Shown here: positions 1 to 12,756 of the stretch, piece by piece
How the letters are laid out: each line of letters starts with the position of its first letter
Position numbering within the stretch: the first letter of the stretch is position 1
Source of the DNA: Daucus carota subsp. sativus
Taxonomy: Eukaryota > Streptophyta > Magnoliopsida > Apiales > Apiaceae
DNA: 64,000 nt
Assembly: GCF_001625215.2 (NCBI RefSeq)
Contig: NC_030385.2
Coordinates: 37,039,598 to 37,103,597, forward strand
Direction of reading: 5' to 3'
Made by a program: the position numbers and the translations under genes
Notes under the pieces: generated by a model
Databases searched by the model: none
Seen by the model: the letters and a program-made list of their open reading frames with translations, nothing else
What the model was told of the DNA's origin: nothing

Positions 1-455
1 AGGCTCCCTCCCGTGAAGCCACCTCATATATATATGAGAAATAATAAGCAAATTATTGGATGAGTTATCACTGTGTGATATGATTTTTGAGATGACAATT
101 TAACAAACGCAATAATAAAATGACATGATCACGCTATGCATGTTATCATTGCATGTATTATGTTTTCCTAATTATAATTGCCCCCACTAATTAGATAGGA
201 AACTCAATTAACTTCTAAATTAGTTGTGTTGGTGCTCTTCGGCTACAAAGTCATTCAGGAAACAAGAACCAATTTTAATAAATTTAAATTTATATATTTT
301 TTTAAAAAAAAATGGAGAAGATTCTTCATAATCGTTATTTACCATCAACAAGTATCTGATCAATTTTGAGGTGAATTGAAATTGTTTTACTGAATGTCTG
401 ACCTTGGACTTGTAAGTTGTTGAATCTGGAACATGCTTATATACGGAAACATGTA
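1..455. other. Intergenic, no gene seen
   Basis: AT-rich DNA with no recognisable coding stretch, RNA gene or complete repeat. A short (TA)n run lies near position 28. Confidence 0.5.
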
Positions 456-705
456 CTCCCTCCGTCCCCTGAGTTATATACATTGGGGGACGGGGACGCG
501 GCACGGACTTTAATGCTCCTGTAAAATATAGTTTTATAACTTATTTTTAAGATTTTTTTTTTCTGAATAAAAGTTTGAATGTTATATTTTTATTCAGAAA
601 AAGAAAATTTTAAAAATAAGTTATAGAACTATATTTTATAAGAGCATTGAAGTGCGTGTCGAGCAGTGAAAAAGAAACGTATAGAATTAAATGGGACAGA
701 GGGAG
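456..705. mobile_element. Stowaway-type MITE
   Basis: The ends are inverted copies: CTCCCTCCGTCCC on the left and GGGACAGAGGGAG on the right. Each is flanked by TA (454-455 and 706-707), the target duplication of Tc1/mariner Stowaway MITEs. The interior folds back: the sequence around TATAGTTTTATAACTTATTTT is repeated in inverse orientation near 615-645. It has no coding capacity. Confidence 0.88.
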
Positions 706-3700
706 TAGCAAAAATGGGATTGGATTGGGACAGCAAGTGCATGATACTTATATTGGTCCAACAGACAGAAATTGTGTAGCAAAATAACATATGAATTATT
801 GTTAGCACTCAGCATGCAATGCAAAAGAGGAGGGACCAATTGAAAAAGACTCATTATGAGACTCTCGGATATTGTATTTGTATACGCATGCTGCATGCAC
901 CTCTTGAAGTTGGTACGGAGTAATAAACAACTTAACTACTTGTATAAATTATTTCCACCGCTTCTAATTTATTTTTCTCAGTTTTGCTTAAACGACTGCT
1001 TTCTTGCAGTGTGAGGAACATAGATACTGAGTTACATATAGTACAGGCCTACAAGGTTTGTGGGTACCGGCATTGAGTTACATATACAGTTGTTGGGCTT
1101 TGTTGATTCAAATCATCCAATCAGTCTGAAACTGAAAGATACATTTTTCCCCCTTAAATATAACCCCAAATATCTTGCTAAGTGAGTCTCTGCAGCGTTA
1201 GTTCTAAAATTCCCCAATTATTTTTTAACAAGTTTATCGATTTATCGAGTTAGTTCCGATTCTCGACTTTTATGACAAGTATAGTGTTGATTATACTTTT
1301 GCATGTACTCCCGCATTACTTAAGCTGCAAGCTTTACCATGACCTGACTCAGTACTATTGGTGAACACTAAAATTTATTAGTGATCCAACTCAGTACTGA
1401 TGTGGTGTTATGCAGGCTCATTACTTGGACCTGCATTGCTACAGAGGAAAAATTATGCACAGGGAGTCAAAAAATATCAACTTAATTGTCTCCTTATTTT
1501 GGAGATCATTTATGGGCACTCTGGTTTAAGTCCCAAATTCTATCCGAGTAGGGAGGCACAAACCTAACGTGTTTGACAGCCAAGGCAGTATGCCACAAGC
1601 TTGCTAAGGCATTATACGTAGAATGCTAGAATGAATCTGCAGAAAAGTTGTGTCATTTGCAAAGCTTGAAGTATCTGCTATCTTCCATTCAAGTAGTTGT
1701 TAGTTTAGCAGGAGCCCCTTGTAAACTATTTCCTATATTTATTATCTTAAAAACAAAATAGGATGTTATTGTTTCTTCATCTTTCATATTTACTTACTTG
1801 GTTCTGGATAAGCTTTTTGATCAGTCTTTTCGTAATCAATTGAACCTTCTGATTTCATACAAATTTGTAGCCAGATATTTGTGGAGACGAATAACATACA
1901 AGAAACAATATGGTCAATGTGAACAACAGTACTATGGAAAGCGTAAAATGATTAAACTTCAAGTCTCTGTTAAGAATATGAATAATGTGATCAACTCTGA
2001 GAGACAAACAGAAAACTAGCTCTGCGCGCTTGCAGAAAATCAGAGTTGAAACTACAAGATCTTCGAGGCTTTTATATTGTCATCTTAGAAAAAGAACTAC
2101 AGCAATAAGAGTCTGTGAAACACAGAGGTATGTGCTTGTCGAGAAGCTGAATAATTTGAGTGTTAAGAACATACTTTTGCACCTGGTTTGCATAAAAATT
2201 CGCACGAATAAACCATATTTTGCATCAGATTCAACAGACTGTGTCTATACTTTCTTAAAGTACATGCTTTTGCTTGTGAAGATCATATGAATCAACCATA
2301 TTCTGCATCAAATTCAACAGACTGCATCTATACTTTCTTAAAGTACATGCTTTATTTTTGTTTGCAAAGTACATGCTTTTGCTTGTGAATATCAGAGAAC
2401 TGTATCTTGCATCAAGCTGCAATTTGAAATACATTATACAGTTATGAATAGAAATACACTTGTAATACGAGCTTCACAAAAGATGCAGTTTGTATCGGAA
2501 GCAATTACATCAAGAATGTACGCATACAGTTTGAAACATATGCACAATACATAATTCCTACAGGTTACTCGGATTTTAAAAACAGAAAAGAGAACATGGA
2601 TTCAGACCACATGAACCTTCTTTATTAACCAAGGCACAGCTTAAATTTAAATTCTTCTAAATCTGGACAGTTGATTACATAATCCAACGGCTGTGAAGCA
2701 GTAGGCTGGATTAAGTAAGACATAACTATATGAAGAAAGGCAATAATTATAAGGCAGGCATAGTGTTAGTAGTTAGCAGTACCATCAGAAACCCCAGAGT
2801 AAATGGAAATTTTCAGTGACAACTGTGATATATTCTGCAATCATGTTCTGAAATTCTTTTGTGAGTAAACATGTATTGTCATAGTACTTTACTAGTACTA
2901 ATTACCTTACTTTTTGCTCCCCTAATCCACCAAAGAACCAACATTCACCACATAAGCTTGTCAGGTTTTGATTTAAGCAGTAGCTTTAAGCAAGTCTTAA
3001 TACCTAGAACATTAATAAAAATATAATGTCTAACATAGATTTGTAGTATGCTGTCATTTTCATTCTTTCCTTTATTCCATCCATGCTACTTCGACCCACC
3101 AACCTTCTACAGCTCTACAATCATTTTTAACCTTTAACTTTGCTTAGTTTTTTTCAGTTCTGTTTGACGCCACTTTTTAATCCTTCCAACAAATTGGAGC
3201 ATTATGATTTTGCTCTTTCTGAAATATGCTTAGTTGAAAGTCAGAAATATAACCCCGGGAAGCTGGCTAGGACTGAAACTTGTAATGGACTCAACTACGT
3301 TTCTGAGTCCTGCATTCTTTTTTCATGAAAAACACTCAGGTCACTAAGCTAGCTTGTTATTCCCCTAGAATTATTGACACTACAATATCATACTCTTTTT
3401 TCGATATGATTGCACTCGCACATATAGTGATCCGATTGTTGGGAGTAAATTATTCTGACTAGTGATTTGGTGATCGAGAACTGATTCTAGCAGAACAGAG
3501 AATAAGATACCAATACTAAATTATGGAGAAAAGATGTAATTATTGGACATACATATCATGACAAAACTTCAACATCTGAAAAAGTATTTTAAGAACTCTT
3601 ACTGGCAAGCTGCTACGGTCCATATCAACTGTCCAACAAACAACAGATCCTGGGGTCTAAGTGTGTGGACTTAGACAATCCCATGTCCTAAACCCCAAAG

Positions 3701-4716
3701 GCATTGAGGATAAGAATCAAGAAACACAAAATGCCATTGATTTGAAACCGCTCACACTATGTTCCTAGGTAAACATCACCTCAAGCCTCTCAATTATTTC
3801 ATGCCTGATTACTAGGTGCACTTCTGCGACTTTTCCTACCCGTGTTCTGTACTTTTTAATTCTCGGACTCATAAAACTTCAAATTGTTTTCGGCCAAAAT
3901 AATGCCAAAGAAAATGGAGATGGAGAACCATGGTGATGGTGGTAACAGAATAATGTTACTTAAAAAAAGTTTTTAGAGAATACTTGATTAATAAAATGAT
4001 GGGTGACATATTGGGTTGGACCACATCACCATTACCATTCAAAAAGGCTACATTTTTCCTATTCCCTTCCCACCCAAATCCTCAGCCATTCAATCCCACA
4101 AGCACCAATAAATAATTCAAGGTGGACAACAATTTTTTGGCTCATTCTCAACTGGGACCAATATCTAAGCAAGAAACACCCAAATCACAGTGCCAGCTCT
4201 TCTACTACAGGTAAAATTCTAAGAAATATCCAAGCCATGTGGGGGAATATGCCAGATGGTGTCATGAACACGGTAAGAAAAGATCTGATTGTTCGGTTGC
4301 CAACAAGTTAAGGAATTGCCTTCTGGTATTTCAACTGAAGTTGTGATGTACCAAGCCATGCATGTGCAGAATGTAGTAGAAAATCTTTTAAATAAATAAC
4401 TATTGCTTCTGAATCTATTCATTAATAATGTCAAGTACTGATCAAGCAATGTATTAAGAAAAGGCATGTGCATGAATTATTTGATAATATAATACATTAG
4501 TATCAATCTTACAGTAGATGAAGCCTATATTCTCCATGGCAATTATTTACAGTGACTATAACTTTATCAACATGTAACCGAAATAACTCAAGTAAACATA
4601 ATTTACAAAATTTAAGTTGAGAGTGATTGCAACATACCCTGGAGGAATTGCAATGAAGACAACAGCCATACTATGTATAATTACAGATTTTGGTGATGAG
4701 AACACTGCTGAATTTA
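706..4716. other. Intergenic, no gene recognised
   Basis: About 4 kb between the MITE and the 3' end of the PUB9-type gene. Open frames here are short (under about 100 codons) and resemble no family I know. One local tandem duplication is listed separately. The part nearest 4700 probably holds the 3' UTR of the minus-strand gene. Confidence 0.45.
2211..2366. repeat. Imperfect tandem duplication, period about 83 bp
   Basis: A unit starting AACCATATTTTGCATCAGAT at 2211 recurs from 2294 (AACCATATTCTGCATCAAAT). It includes the shared block TACTTTCTTAAAGTACATGC. A further partial copy of AAAGTACATGCTTTTGCTTG follows near 2367. Confidence 0.7.
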
Positions 4717-6577
4717 TCATGCAGTATGTGTGATATTCATGGCTCTATTAACTCTCTCAAGAATGCCACTAGCCTTCCTCTTGGCCCTAGAGGTTCCGTT
4801 TTGAGCAATCTGAGATATTGTACCATGTGTATTTTCTTCTTCTCGAATTTCCCTCCATTTGGTCCTGTCATTAAAACATATAGTATGGAGAATTGCTACG
4901 CAATTTTCAGTGTTCCGAGCACAAGAATTCTCTCTAGCAATACCAAGCAGGCACGAAACAGCTTCAAGTTCTCCTAATTCTTCCACAGCCTTTTGATTGG
5001 TTGAAAGCATGGCAAGAATGGCTAATAACTCATCCACACGTACCCTATTCAAGAGTTTATTGAGGATCACTCTCACTGCACCTCCCCTCACAGCCCTCAT
5101 TTTATTTTCATGAAGAATGCAGAGGTTGAAAATGGCTGATGCAACATCCCTCATAGCTAACGGGTGTCCATCTTCTAAAAGATCGATGAGTGGTTTTAGA
5201 GCACCGGATTTTCCAATAAGTGATTTATTAGAGTCGAGAGCTGATAATGTAAAAAGAGCAGCAGCTGCATTGCTCCTTGTTTCAATTGTTCCCGATCTCA
5301 ATGCATCCAGGAGGAGAGGAATAACCATTGGTGTTTCTGCAACTAGCTTCTTGTTGTTGTCGTGGATCGAAAGATTCAAAACTGTAGTAATCAAGTCTTC
5401 TTGGAGATCAAAGTGAGCTTCGATTTTTGACTTGTTTTGGGAGAGAGGATGGAGTAATTTAGGAATGGCATCAACAGATTCACCAAAAAGTGCACGGAAT
5501 GAAGGCGATCTCTTGGTCAACAATCGTAATTCCCTAGCAGCTTTCTTTTGATCTGACAATGATAAAGACATCTTCTCAAGCAAAGAGATGAAATGATCCC
5601 GGTCTGATTTTGTTAATCCATCATCACTGGAGTCCTGGTTAGACTCTGGCAACTGAATTCCATGGCTCTTGCACCATTTTGATATCATATCCCGAATTAA
5701 GCTATTAGGTGTAAGAAAAGCGTGACTCAGAACTTGCTGAGTTTGAGGGCATGTCCTGTTACCTGAGTTGAGCCATTTCTGGATAAAACGTCTGTCATAC
5801 GTCTGCAAAATCCAACAAACTACTATGAGTCAGAAATCGGAATCATCAAAACTCTTCATCAAATTCCAAATACTACAACAAATCTTAATCAAAATTCTAA
5901 AAAGTGATAACATTATTAACCAAGTGGAACAACATTAAGAATCATCACCAACATTAAACAGATGAACATCCAATTATGAGATAGAAAACTCCAGAAAATA
6001 AAAGGGAAGGAACAAAAAAGTAGTTACCCTAGTCAAAACAAGAACAACCAATATTCAAAAGTAACTCTAAAAAACAAACACAAAAGCTTAAGCTCTACCA
6101 ACCACCACACAGATTCAATCACACCTCAACTACTTATAATGTAATGAAAATTACTCTTAAAAATCCCAAACAAAAACATTGAACACCAAAGTAAACACTT
6201 AAAAACTTAAAACCCAAGAAACAAAACAAGCCCAAATCAAGAAATTGAGTACATACCTGACCAGTAGACACAATAACAGGATCACACATGAGTTTCTTGG
6301 AAATTGGGCACCTGAATTCCTGAGGAAAATCACTCAAAGACTCAATCTTTTCACCTTCTTTCTGATGCATTACATTAAAAGACAATGTTTTCCTCAACTT
6401 CAAATCTTTCAATGCAGAAAGCAGCTGATGGGTCTGATCAATAGCTCCTAAACTAAGCAACTCATCATCAGTTTCTTCAACAATTGTCTTCACAAGCCTC
6501 TGTATCTCTCTTTTCAACTCAGTTGCCTTGGCTACTACTCCTGGATCAACCTCTAACAACACCCCTGTTTTAGCCAT
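4717..6577 (-). CDS. PUB9: U-box / ARM-repeat E3 ubiquitin ligase (PUB9 type)
   Basis: Two exons on the minus strand: 6577-6257 and 5802-4717. The intron starts GTATGT, ends TTTTGCAG, and falls in phase 0 inside the U-box. The product is 468 aa, close to the about 460 aa of Arabidopsis PUB9. Residues 1-85 are a charged helical N-terminal region. Residues about 87-160 form the U-box (EFRCPISKKLMCDPVIVSTG, then TYDRRFIQKWL and the CPQTQQ and LTPNSLIRDMI segments), the E2-binding fold. The rest is armadillo repeats (for example NAAAALFTLSALDSNK) ending in NITHTA. The family transfers ubiquitin from an E2 to substrates; in Arabidopsis PUB9 is linked to S-domain receptor kinases and ABA responses. 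All expected residues are present. I chose this start because MAKTGV matches the family's N-terminus. Confidence 0.93.
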
Positions 6578-6933
6578 ACCAATATGTTCAATACGTTCAT
6601 GAACTGGCTATGCATAAACATATAGACACAAATTTATGAGTACAGAAAGAGAAGAGGAGAGTGTTTATGTGGAGAGGTGTGGGGTCATGCGGGGGTCCAG
6701 ATGCTATCACGGGTCCACACTATACAGCTGCCACTTTCTACGCGCATATAGTAAAAACTAGTTTAAAACTTAAGTATGGAATTAATTTGTTGTGCTTAAA
6801 GATTAAGGTAAAATTATGGAGCAAGTTAAGATTGGATGCATACGTGAGATCTGCAATTTATTACAAGATTACGAGTAGTAAGATTTTTGTTATCTAATTA
6901 CCTTTATCTCTCGTTGTTGAATGTCATAATATT

Positions 6934-7126
6934 GAGAGCAATGCTAGACACCCCAAATTTTTTCCCCAAAATTTGTTAGCAAATGACGTGGATAACAAGT
7001 GGCGAAATTTGATCGGGTGATTGATGAATCTGCAGGGGGCATGAGAATGAATGCAACCAATGAAATTTCGCCACATCATTTGGGAAAAAATTTTGGGATA
7101 AATATTTGGGGTCCCTAGCATTTTCC
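6934..7126. mobile_element. Short hAT-like MITE
   Basis: A 193-bp element with inverted ends: AATGCTAGACACCCC on the left and GGGGTCCCTAGCATT on the right. It is flanked by perfect copies of TAATATT (6927-6933 and 7127-7133). It sits just upstream of the PUB9-type gene. A 7-8 bp duplication suggests hAT, but the class is not certain. Confidence 0.72.
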
Positions 7127-7133
7127 TAATATT

Positions 7134-8515
7134 AATACACACTTGCCGTATATAGCCACTGCTAACTCCGTCTTTCACATCCTTGGGGAAATAAAATAAA
7201 ATACTTCATCCTTCCCATTTTAATTATTCAATTTGACTTTTAAATTATCAAATTGACTAAATTTTGATTTAAATTTAGACATATATTATAATTTTAAAAA
7301 TAAAAATATTATATCATTATAAAGTACATAATTTTTATTTTTTTAAAATAATAATAAATTTGTTCAATATACTTGATCAAAAAATTGATAAATAAAGTTA
7401 ATATGGGAACAAGGGAAGAGGTAGTTTCTCGATTTGTTACATTGTCACGGACGATTCGGAAAATTATTGATAATATCTATTTGGCATATAATAAAATTAT
7501 GTTGGAGAACTAGTTCACATGCTGCATTAAGCATTTCGATCGAGACATATTCGAAATGACAGTTTTATGTTGTTTTAACGCGGTGATGGAGAAAATTTTA
7601 CATCTTGTCATGATATTCCCAAAATTCATTTCTCATAACATATATAGCTAAAATACTAATCATTTATCTTTTATTATTTTGGAATGCAAATCTCATCCTT
7701 GTCTTGGATTTTAAATTCAAAAGATGAACTCCCTGTATTTGAAAATGTTGGCCCATTTTACAAATTTCCATATTCATCAAGCAAAAATAAGTTATTTTGT
7801 TTCCTTTTTGTCTGTTATATGATTGTTTTATTTTTAAATACAAGACAATCGTATTTTTCATAAAAATAACTTTCTTTTTATTTAGTAGAAAAATTCATCA
7901 TAATAATATAAAATCATGTGATTCGCCAAATTCATTTTATAACTCATCGACCATATAATATATTTAAGTCAATAGTGAAACTACAAATATAAAAACAAAA
8001 TTTAAAATATTATACTAGACCAAAAGTATGATAAGTTACAAAAAAAAATTGCAAAAACTACGCATATTTTGAAATTGAGATTTTTAAAAATGTGGGAAAT
8101 ATTAATAGTAGTAGTCAATAATTTACGTTAAATTTTTGATGAGTTAATTCATTATCTTTTGGATGATAAGGAAAAGATGAAAACAATTGCTTCATTGGTG
8201 GCTTTTGAAATACGAATCCAAGCCAAAGTTTATGACTTTCGGCCTTGATAGGTGGTACAAAGAAAGATGAATGATAGTAGTTGCAAAGATTAAAAGCAGG
8301 AAAAGTTGAAAAAAGATGAGTGCCGCCAATAAAAAACCCAACGTAGAAAATCATGTTCTTACCATCTCAGGAAAATATTTATTTTTAATTTTTTCTCACA
8401 GTAATTTGAGTAATTAAAAAAATTCATACACATTATTTTTAAAATATTATTTTCGGAAAAGGCTAAAAATATTATTTTTTTTCTAATTTTAATTAGAGAG
8501 GTTGTTTGGTTAAAA
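7134..8515. other. AT-rich intergenic DNA
   Basis: No gene recognised. The stretch about 7200-7425 starts TACTTCATCCTTCCCATTTTA and ends with a loosely inverse copy near GGGAACAAGGGAAGAG. It may be a decayed Stowaway element. Confidence 0.4.
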
Positions 8516-8770
8516 TGGTTTGACAAAGTGCCTGTTAGGCTTTTGATTTTAAGTACATCTTTTCCCGAGAAGCTAATTTTTTCATTCGTTTGTGTAAAAA
8601 TTAGAAGCACTTAAAAGAAGTTGAGAATGCTTGCTTTTATTTCAGAACTTCTATTTATTTCTCAAACATATTAATCATTAATCATTTATAAGTTTTAACT
8701 TTCTTTTAATTTCTACTTAACTTTTTTTTATTTTAAACAAAAAGCATTTATTTTAAGCTCACTTAACCTG
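8516..8770. mobile_element. Dispersed MITE family, copy 1 of 3
   Basis: This stretch resembles 15727-15975 and 19968-20196 along its length. Shared landmarks in order are: GCCTGTT..GGC, a run with AAGCAGAAGCACTT-like words, GAACTTCTA(C/T)TT.TT, CAAACA..TTAATCA, and a final AAGCA..ATTTTAA segment. It is non-coding. Ends and target duplication are not sharp, so the coordinates are approximate. Confidence 0.6.
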
Positions 8771-8809
8771 CTCCAAAGATTAAGAGGAAATCCAACCTCA
8801 ATGCCCTTA

Positions 8810-9132
8810 GGTTGTGTTCACTTGGAGTGAATGGAATGGAGGGAGAATGGAATTTTGTACTCTAAAATGGTGTTCATCAAAGAAAATTTATATAATTTTT
8901 ATTCCTTCAATCATTCCAACCTTATTATTTTAACTATAACTCTAACCACATGTTTGGGAAGGAATGCTCATTCCATTTCAATATCATGTTTCTTCACATT
9001 CTTTCTCACAAAAAAAATTAACTATATTCATATTTTATCACCATTATCTCGTATTTTTTTTTTCTTTTTAAAACTTTTATATAATTTTTCATTTTATTCT
9101 GCCCTCGTTCATTCCATGGAATGAACGCAACC
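8810..9132. mobile_element. Tourist-like (Harbinger) MITE
   Basis: A 323-bp element with ends GGTTGTGTTC and GAACGCAACC, flanked on both sides by TTA (8807-8809, 9133-9135), the target site of PIF/Harbinger elements. GAATGGAATGGAG near the left end pairs with CATTCCATGGAATG near the right. It has no coding potential. Confidence 0.75.
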
Positions 9133-9135
9133 TTA

Positions 9136-10450
9136 GTTGTTTAGCCGTTTCTTCTGATGATCTAGCCACTAAACCAATGCTCCCAATATTGTATTCATCT
9201 CCATGTTTCACAGGGCTCAATTCTCGAGGCCGAAAGCCCAACAACAACGTCGGTTTAAAAAGGTTACATTCAAAAGGTATTTTCAGGCCCAGTCAGATAT
9301 ATTCTCATTATTCACGGCTAAAAAATATTTGCCCGCTCCGCATGAGCCTATAAAAATATTTGTCCGCTCCGCATGAGTTTATAAAAATATTTTTTTTTAA
9401 AAATTATGTTTGTTTAATTTTACATTTGATTAATAAAGAAAAGAAAATGCAATTTTTGTTTTTTGTAAATGATAAGTATTTTGATTGTTTTTTTTTTTAT
9501 ATAAAAAAGAATCAATTCATTAATTAAAAGCCATACGGCATCTACAAACACAATCGAAATTGGACAGACGCTGAATAATATCGCTGTTGAATCCTTCCTT
9601 CTTGGAGAGGCAACCGAGCGATTTGAAGATGATTTGAATATACACACTTGTTTCCATCTGATTGGTTTTCACCTGAGTGTTCTGAATAATCGACCATAGA
9701 TGCGATCCCATAATAACCTTCAAATCTGAATCAAACCCATGAAAATCATGTCGATCTATAACCTCGGTCATGAAGAACATCAAAACACACCGAAACAAAA
9801 CAAACCAACTCTCACAAGAAGCAGAGACAAACAAAATCCAAATAAATTGGGAACTTATTGAATAGGAAATAAGATTTCAAACCAAGAACACAGAAAACAA
9901 GGAATTGGGGCTTTCCACCGGTGAAAACCGATGGAAGCCCCTTCAAAAATCTTCAACGGAGATTAGGGAGGCTAGGGTTTTGAGAGAGAGAAGGAGAAAA
10001 AATAGTTGATGTGGATAGTATTAAGTATTTTGATTGTTAGTTGTGCTTATTTAAATTCAAATGTAAAATTTATTGTTATAATGAATTTTTAGAATATTAA
10101 ATTTTGATTTAATTATAATGAATTTAATTTATAAATATGTTATTAAAAATAAGACGCAAAAATAAGATTAAATTTATAAATTTTTTAAAGGAAGACAAAT
10201 TAGTCCTAAATATCATATAAAATTTGCAAGATTTACAAAATATGAATTTAATTAAAAAAATTCATTTTTCTTTCGTTAATATCCAATATGAACATAAATC
10301 ATTTAATACCAATTCGTTAATATCCAATATAGAGTAAGATATACGTATATAATTTAATTCAAGCTTTAAATGAGATTCTAGTATATACATGAAAGTTCTT
10401 CGAGCAACTAATTTACATAAGTAACTGAATCTAGGCCGTTAGATTTGTGA
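9136..10450. other. Intergenic DNA with a possible TE fragment
   Basis: No gene recognised. At 9330-9390 a roughly 40-bp unit (CCGCTCCGCATGAG followed by TATAAAAATATTT) is directly duplicated. A 104-codon minus-strand open frame ends near 9520. The region upstream of it on that strand (9895-10010) looks like a plant 5' leader (CT-rich, AAAACCCTAGCC). The predicted peptide matches nothing I know, so I do not call it a gene. Confidence 0.35.
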
Positions 10451-10559
10451 ATGTGCAAATTAGAATTGTGCGTGCGTAAACACAGAACAAAACGGAAGAT
10501 TAAGGAACTGAACACGACTGAACACGGCGCGCGCATGAAAGCAGGAACACAAAACTACA

Positions 10560-11195
10560 CCCGGCAATTCGTGTCGTGTTGTGTACTTTTCGTGTCGTGT
10601 ACCTAGTACACATACACGAACACGACACAAAATGAATTCGTGTACCTGAAATCCAAACACGAACACGACATGAAAAAAAAAACAAAATAACACGACACGA
10701 TACGAAGTACACGAAATTTTTTGTGTGCTTTGGAAATACACGACACGAATTGAACACGAAAAATATATGAAATGTACACGAATGAAATATACACGAAAAG
10801 TACACGACACAAAATGTACACGAAAAGTACACGAAATGGAAAATATAGAATATTAAATTACATTGTAATATTTTAAAAATTGATATTTAATTAAATTTTA
10901 TATATTATTTGATATTATATCTATGTTATTTATAAAAACTACTATTACAATTAAACTATATATGATAAATCATGTTATTATTAATTATTAATTATTATTT
11001 ATTATTATAATTAATTAATTATGTCGTGTACCTCGTGTCGTGTCGTGTACCCGATGGGTAAACCCAAAACCGACATGAAATTAAGTCGTGTACTTTCGTG
11101 TTCGTGTATTTTTCGTGTCGTGTACTTAAAATGTAAACACAAACACGAATTTTTCGTGTCGTTCAATCGTGTCGTGTACGAAATTGTCGGGTCTA
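10560..11195. repeat. Inverted arms of CGTGTCGTGTAC-type repeats
   Basis: The left arm (about 10560-10835) is built of variants of GTACACGAA and ACACGACAC. The right arm (about 11022-11195) has the same words in reverse complement (CGTGTCGTGTAC, TTTCGTGTCGTGTACTT). The arms flank about 190 bp of very AT-rich DNA. Long open frames across the arms are low-complexity artefacts. I recall similar arrays in many plant genomes near hAT-type elements, but no target duplication was found. Confidence 0.65.
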
Positions 11196-11796
11196 CACAA
11201 AACAACTGCCTGCCAGTCACGCTATTAAAATTATTATTTTCCATAAATTTCTTTTATGTTTCCTTCTCTAAATCAGAGTATTATAATTAGCCGGTTCTGT
11301 AATTTATTTTTCCTGTTCTATAATTTATTTTTGTACATGTTTTGTAATGTTTTGTAATGTTTTACGGAGATCTTTTAATTTTAAAAATAAAATTAAAATT
11401 TGCATGAGTGAAGAGAAATTTGATTTATTTTCAAATTTGTAAATCTATTTATATAGTTTTGTTATTTTAAGACATTACTTTCAATGACATTTTATCTTTA
11501 AATACTAAACATTAAAAACAATACAAACTCATTTATATATCTTTTTCTTGGACTGCTTAAATGATAATCATTTTATTTGTAGATAATAAATAATAAAATA
11601 AGTCAAACATGCTGGTATATCCTATGTGTGTGATTGTTTAAACAATGACCCCAACATGTATGTATTTTTAAAATACTTTATTAATATTACAAGTTTCAGA
11701 ATACAAAAATATATAACACTCAAAATTCCAAATATTAAAAAAATGTAAGATTCATAAATCTGAGAGGGCGAGGATAAACATTACTTTATGTCCTTA

Positions 11797-12180
11797 GAGC
11801 AACTCCAGCAGCTTCCCTATGTCATGTCCTAAGTTCAATTATAAGGAATATGACATAAATTAGTGCTCCAGCAGTGTCTTAGAGGTTCCTTAAATCACCA
11901 GGATCCTCCTTCCATGCCTTATTAATAAGGCACCACTAGCCATGCCTTATTTGATTTCTTTAATAAAAAAATCATTTCTCTCTCTTATTGTAACTTATTT
12001 TCTCTCTCTTCCTTCCATCTTTTATCAATCTCTTTCCAAATTTATTATTATAATAATAATAATGAATGAATTATTAGGATCATTGTTGGAGTTGAAATAC
12101 AAAATTTTGTCCTAAATCACTAAGATTCAATATTTTATAATATTTATAAGGAAGACGCTAAGACACTGCTGGAGATGCTC
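11797..12180. mobile_element. Tourist-like (Harbinger) MITE
   Basis: A 384-bp element. The left end is GAGCAACTCCAGCAG and the right end is CTGCTGGAGATGCTC (one mismatch when inverted). It is flanked by TTA (11794-11796 and 12181-12183). GTGCTCCAGCAGTGTCTTAG inside resembles the right terminus. Non-coding. Confidence 0.82.
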
Positions 12181-12183
12181 TTA

Positions 12184-12756
12184 TATCGGAATTACACTTT
12201 CGATCATACATAATCAGAAAGATTAATCATTATTCCCCGAAAATACCCAAAGTATCAAAGCATATTCCACTACTTGAAGGGCACCCCACCAAAAACATGA
12301 CCCCTCCCTCTTCCCAAAATACAGCCCCCTGTCCCACCACTGATTATAAACTTGGGCACTCCAAACTCCAAAGGGACAAGCCCTGCTTTTGCCCTTATCT
12401 CTACCGCTTTACTTTATATTATCCACTCCCCCACTCCCCATCACTTTTTTACATCTCCAATAAATATACAAAAATGCGTTATTGCCATGTCCCATCGATA
12501 AATACTGGCCGTCTGATCATCAAATTTAGCATCATCCGAAGGTCCATGTTTTATAGGACTGTTTACGGGCGATTCCATCCCTAGAGCAGAGGATAGAGTC
12601 AAAGACGCACGCAAAATGTTGATTCGCTGCGTACTGATAAAAATAATGCTACTCCGTATTAAACTAATCCATAAACCAAAATGGAAAATACGATGAACAC
12701 AAATAGAATACTGTAAATTATCTTATCGATTGAATATTAATTTAACTTAACATAAT
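12184..12756. other. Intergenic, 3' flank of the DUF506 gene
   Basis: No gene recognised. The part next to 12756 is expected to hold the 3' UTR of the minus-strand DUF506 gene. Confidence 0.4.

Noticed and set aside
1798-2290. Two consecutive plus-strand open frames (73 and 86 codons)
   Set aside because: No family resemblance, AT-biased composition, and a local tandem duplication crosses the second frame.
10460-10832. Overlapping open frames of 72-116 codons rich in Cys, Phe and Val on the minus strand
   Set aside because: They are read from the CGTGTCGTGTAC repeat arm; repetition keeps several frames open at once and no domain appears.
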